Shown here piece after piece: positions 61,772 to 64,000 of a stretch of DNA of 64,000 nucleotides (positions are counted from its first letter, which is position 1; each line of letters starts with the position of its first letter). The position numbers and the translations under genes were made by a program. The notes under the pieces were generated by a model that worked only from the letters and a program-made list of their open reading frames with translations, made no database searches and was not told where the DNA came from. Source of the DNA: REEB506 sp040381035 (GTDB lineage: Bacteria; Pseudomonadota; Alphaproteobacteria; Caulobacterales; Aquidulcibacteraceae); NCBI GenBank assembly GCA_040381035.1, contig JBEIHY010000002.1:39797-103796 (forward strand), in the 5' to 3' direction.

Positions 61772-62260
61772 TTATGGCACATTCGACGCCGGCGCGCTAC
61801 AGGCGGCGCGCAAATCAGCGAGCGCAAGCCTTGCGCCAGCGGGAGCGAAATGGAAATGTACTTGCGCGCGATCATTGGGCGCGACCGTGATGTCGAGCGT
61901 CTTGGCGATGGCGAGTTTTTCCAGAAACGGCTCAACGGCAAAGTCGCGCGTCAGCGTCGCGGCGCGGCCGCGATAGCCCCACAGCCAGGTTTCGCTGTCT
62001 TCCACGCCATCGAAGCTGACAAACACTTCGCGCCGCCGCCGCTCGCCCTTTGGCGGGCGCATCGCGGAGCTGGCCTTGATCGTCAGCTTCTGCGTTGCGC
62101 GGTCGCAATGAATGTGCAGCACGCCGCGCGGTTGCGCCCGCAGCACTGCGACGGCCTGTTCGCGCTTCACCCGCCAGTCGCCAAGATTGTCGGCCTTGGC
62201 GCTTGGCGCGGCGGCGGCGTGCACACAGACGCAAATGAGAAACGGGATGATCGCGCGCAT
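61772..62260 (-). CDS. Exported hypothetical protein
   Basis: 162 residues with a likely signal peptide (MRAIIPFLICVCVHAAAAPSAKA). The mature part is beta-rich and basic: VLHIHCDRATQKLTIKAS, EVFVSFDGVEDSETWLWGYRGR and VHFHFAPAGARLALADLRAAC. Two Cys might pair. No family recognised. 61647-61771 between this and yidD holds nothing evident. Confidence 0.7.
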   Translation of the reverse strand: MRAIIPFLICVCVHAAAAPSAKADNLGDWRVKREQAVAVLRAQPRGVLHIHCDRATQKLTIKASSAMRPPKGERRRREVFVSFDGVEDSETWLWGYRGRAATLTRDFAVEPFLEKLAIAKTLDITVAPNDRAQVHFHFAPAGARLALADLRAACSAPASNVP

Positions 62261-62308
62261 GGCGCCCTCGTGTCAGGCGGCTGCGCCGGCGCCAACCCGG
62301 TGCGTTTT

Positions 62309-62455
62309 TTAACCAGCGCCGAAAGCAGTGCTCCAGAACACCAAAAGTCCAATCATCGTCGCAGCGATTGCGCTGAGCGATGCGCCCAACATGCCAAGCG
62401 TTCGGCTGTCGGCCAAGGCGCCAACGCCCGGCGCATCCGTTGGAAGATAGGTCAT
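62309..62455 (-). CDS. Small single-span membrane protein
   Basis: 48 residues from the ATG at 62455: a polar N-terminus MTYLPTDAPGVGALADSRT, then one hydrophobic helix LGMLGASLSAIAATMIGLLVFWS. Same strand as the flanking genes, 48 bases ahead of the exported protein. Size and one helix make it plausible, not certain. Confidence 0.5.
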   Translation of the reverse strand: MTYLPTDAPGVGALADSRTLGMLGASLSAIAATMIGLLVFWSTAFGAG

Positions 62456-62609
62456 GCTGTTTGCTTTCCGCTTCGCGCAAGGGGCAAAGCACAGTCGCCG
62501 CATCCGTGCGGCCAGGTTACGGTTTTCCAGCGCAGCGCTTGGCGCGGGGCTTGATCAAACCACGCCCACTTATCGCATGGCTGGGGCCAATCGCTGCATG
62601 CCAAATACT

Positions 62610-63245
62610 TTATTCCGGCACTGCATAGCGGGCCGGGAACTTAGGCCCGGCATCGACATAGAAGCCGCGGATGAATGCCCAATCGGCCGCGTAGTCGCCG
62701 CTCGGTTGCAGCATCGCGGCGAGTGAAATCGTGCGCCGGCGATAGTCCAGCACGCTCAGCACGATGGGCACGCCGGCGCCGGCGGCGATATTGTAGAAGC
62801 CCTTCTTCCATTCCGTCGCCAAAGTGCGCGTGCCCTCGGGCGCGATGGCGAGCACGAGATGTTCGGCGGCGACAAACGCCTGCTTCATCTCCGCCACGAC
62901 CGTGCCGGCGGCGGCTCGGTCAATCGGCACAATGCCGGCCCAGCGCGTGATCAATCCGAGCGGTCCGCGGCTGAGGGTTTTCTTGCCCATCCAGCGCAGT
63001 TTGATGCGATAGAAGCCAGCCGCCGCCAGCATGTTCACGCCGTCCCAATTGGAGGTGTGGGGCGCGGCCAGCAGCACGCATTTCTTGACGCCCTCTGGCC
63101 AATCGCCCGCCATGCGCCAGCCGCCGAGCCTTAACCACGACGCACTCGCGAGGCGCGCGAGGGCAGGGCCAAGGCCGCGCGCGGGGGCGGGGCGGGCAGA
63201 GTCGCTGGCAAAGAGCTGGCGGCAGGCGGCGGGGCTGTCATTCAT
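62610..63245 (-). CDS. 1-acylglycerol-3-phosphate acyltransferase-like (PlsC family)
   Basis: 211 residues. AAPHTSNWDGVNM contains the HX4D catalytic motif and IAPEGTRT the substrate motif. Cytoplasmic-face acylation of lysophosphatidate or a related acceptor. The shortness and missing second membrane helix place it among the minor PlsC-like proteins rather than the housekeeping enzyme. Confidence 0.85.
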   Translation of the reverse strand: MNDSPAACRQLFASDSARPAPARGLGPALARLASASWLRLGGWRMAGDWPEGVKKCVLLAAPHTSNWDGVNMLAAAGFYRIKLRWMGKKTLSRGPLGLITRWAGIVPIDRAAAGTVVAEMKQAFVAAEHLVLAIAPEGTRTLATEWKKGFYNIAAGAGVPIVLSVLDYRRRTISLAAMLQPSGDYAADWAFIRGFYVDAGPKFPARYAVPE

Positions 63246-63407
63246 CCCTCAGCGATAAGCGAATGCGCGCAGGGCGTCGAGCCGGCGCCTGCCACCAAAC
63301 AGCAGGCCTTCACGATCAGGGTGATACAAAGAACCGCAGGCTTGGCTGGGTGACGGGGGCGGCAAACCGGATTCCATGGGTTGGCCGTCCGCATGGGAGG
63401 GCCGGTC

Positions 63408-64000
63408 ATGGTTCGTACGCTTTGGGACGCTTTGGGTGAGATCGAGGACAAGCGCGGGCGCAAGGGGCGCCAATACAGTCTGCAATCGCTGCTGGGCATT
63501 TCGATTGCGGCGATGCTGGCTGGCGCCAACGATCTGATCGCGATTTTTCGCTGGGGCCGCCGACTGAAGCCGGAAGCGTTGCGCTTATTCGGCATCGACA
63601 GCGGGCAGGCCCCATGCCACGCGACCTATCATTATTTTTTCCAATCCCTGGAAGGGGATAGCGTGAGCGCGCGGCTCGGCGCTTTCGCGCGGGGCGAGGC
63701 GGCGGCGCGCCACATCGCCATCGACGGCAAAACCCTGCGAGGCAGCCGCCGTCTGGACGCGAAAGCCATTCACGTGTTGTCGGCGTTCGCCAGCGATTTG
63801 AGCGCTGTGATCGGCGATTTGATTGTCGCGCCAGATCAGAACGAGATCAGCGCCGCCTTGACGCTGTTGAAGGGATTGCCGCTCGACGGCGCGGTCATCA
63901 CCGGTGACGCCATCTTCACGCAGAAAGAAATCTGCCGCCACATCCGCGATCGGCACGGCCATTATCTTTTTGCGGTCAAGGACAATCAGCGCGAACTGAA
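63408..64000 (+). mobile_element. ISAs1-type transposase, 5' part (runs off the window)
   Basis: 197 residues remain in the window and the frame is still open. N-terminal EIEDKRGRKGRQYSLQSLLGI is the ISAs1 (H-repeat) associated domain; DDE residues are seen as HIAIDGKTLRGS (Asp106) and VITGDAIFTQKE (Asp167). The left inverted repeat may begin at CAGGGTGATACAAAG (63317), 90 bases upstream, but the right end is outside. A mobile element at the boundary of this segment. Confidence 0.92.

Noticed and set aside
1..64000. CRISPR array, tRNA or rRNA genes
   Set aside because: No regular short repeats with spacers and no cloverleaf or rRNA-like sequence were noticed in the intergenic parts; the only tandem array (38036) is degenerate and gene-derived.

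Overview
The window is high-GC DNA with dense, ATGA-coupled operons from an anoxygenic phototrophic alphaproteobacterium. Evidence for this is a bacteriochlorophyll a and spirilloxanthin-type carotenoid gene cluster (bchID, bchO, crtIB, crtCD, crtEF, bchCXYZ, pufBALMC), PpsR/CrtJ-type TGT-N12-ACA operators, and alphaproteobacterial housekeeping neighbours (bactofilin plus M23 peptidase, YidD-ThrS, small Hsp20 with a ROSE-like leader, TonB receptor). No 16S rRNA or other marker is present, so the order cannot be fixed; the gene mix would fit a Caulobacterales/Hyphomonadales-like or sphingomonad-like lineage.

Layout. 1-7332: left part of the photosynthesis gene cluster: end of bchI, bchD, bchO, two unknown membrane-protein genes, crtI, crtB and two more small membrane proteins. 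7336-23804: about 16.5 kb that is not photosynthetic. It holds a nucleoside-diphosphate-sugar epimerase-like gene with a divergent LysR regulator, a sulfate-activation pair (cysD, cysNC) with a divergent TPR-sulfotransferase, a TonB-dependent receptor, an amino-acid permease, a Rieske oxygenase, an M20 peptidase, a trimethylamine-dehydrogenase-like flavoprotein and a piperideine-6-carboxylate dehydrogenase-like ALDH. 23833-37534: right part of the cluster: crtC and crtD (minus), crtE, crtF, bchC, bchX, bchY, bchZ, pufB, pufA, pufL, pufM and pufC (plus).

37535-64000 is mostly core genome: an array of decayed 128-bp repeats in front of an AlkX/YcaQ-like gene, a CsaA-like protein, bactofilin and M23 peptidase, a Bcp peroxiredoxin, a large AsmA-like protein, a patatin with a cyclic-nucleotide-binding domain, a BLUF photoreceptor, an isolated MccB, Hsp20, two tandem methyltransferase-like lipoproteins with an RNase T2, a POT transporter, acyltransferases, ThrS, YidD, and at the right edge the start of an ISAs1-type transposase.

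How it works together. BchI and BchD start the magnesium branch, BchXYZ and BchC make the bacteriochlorin ring, CrtE-B-I-C-D-F make methoxylated carotenoids, and PufBALMC build the RC-LH1 core. Two strong operator matches lie upstream of crtI and between crtD and crtE, with a weaker one at bchC, so repression by a PpsR homologue encoded elsewhere is likely. The most unusual item is PufC: after the four haem motifs the tetrahaem cytochrome continues into a complete OmpA-like peptidoglycan-binding domain, which would tether the reaction centre to the cell wall. Other points of interest are a 24-codon mini-ORF made by duplication of the bchZ start, a putative ROSE thermometer, and the decayed repeat array.
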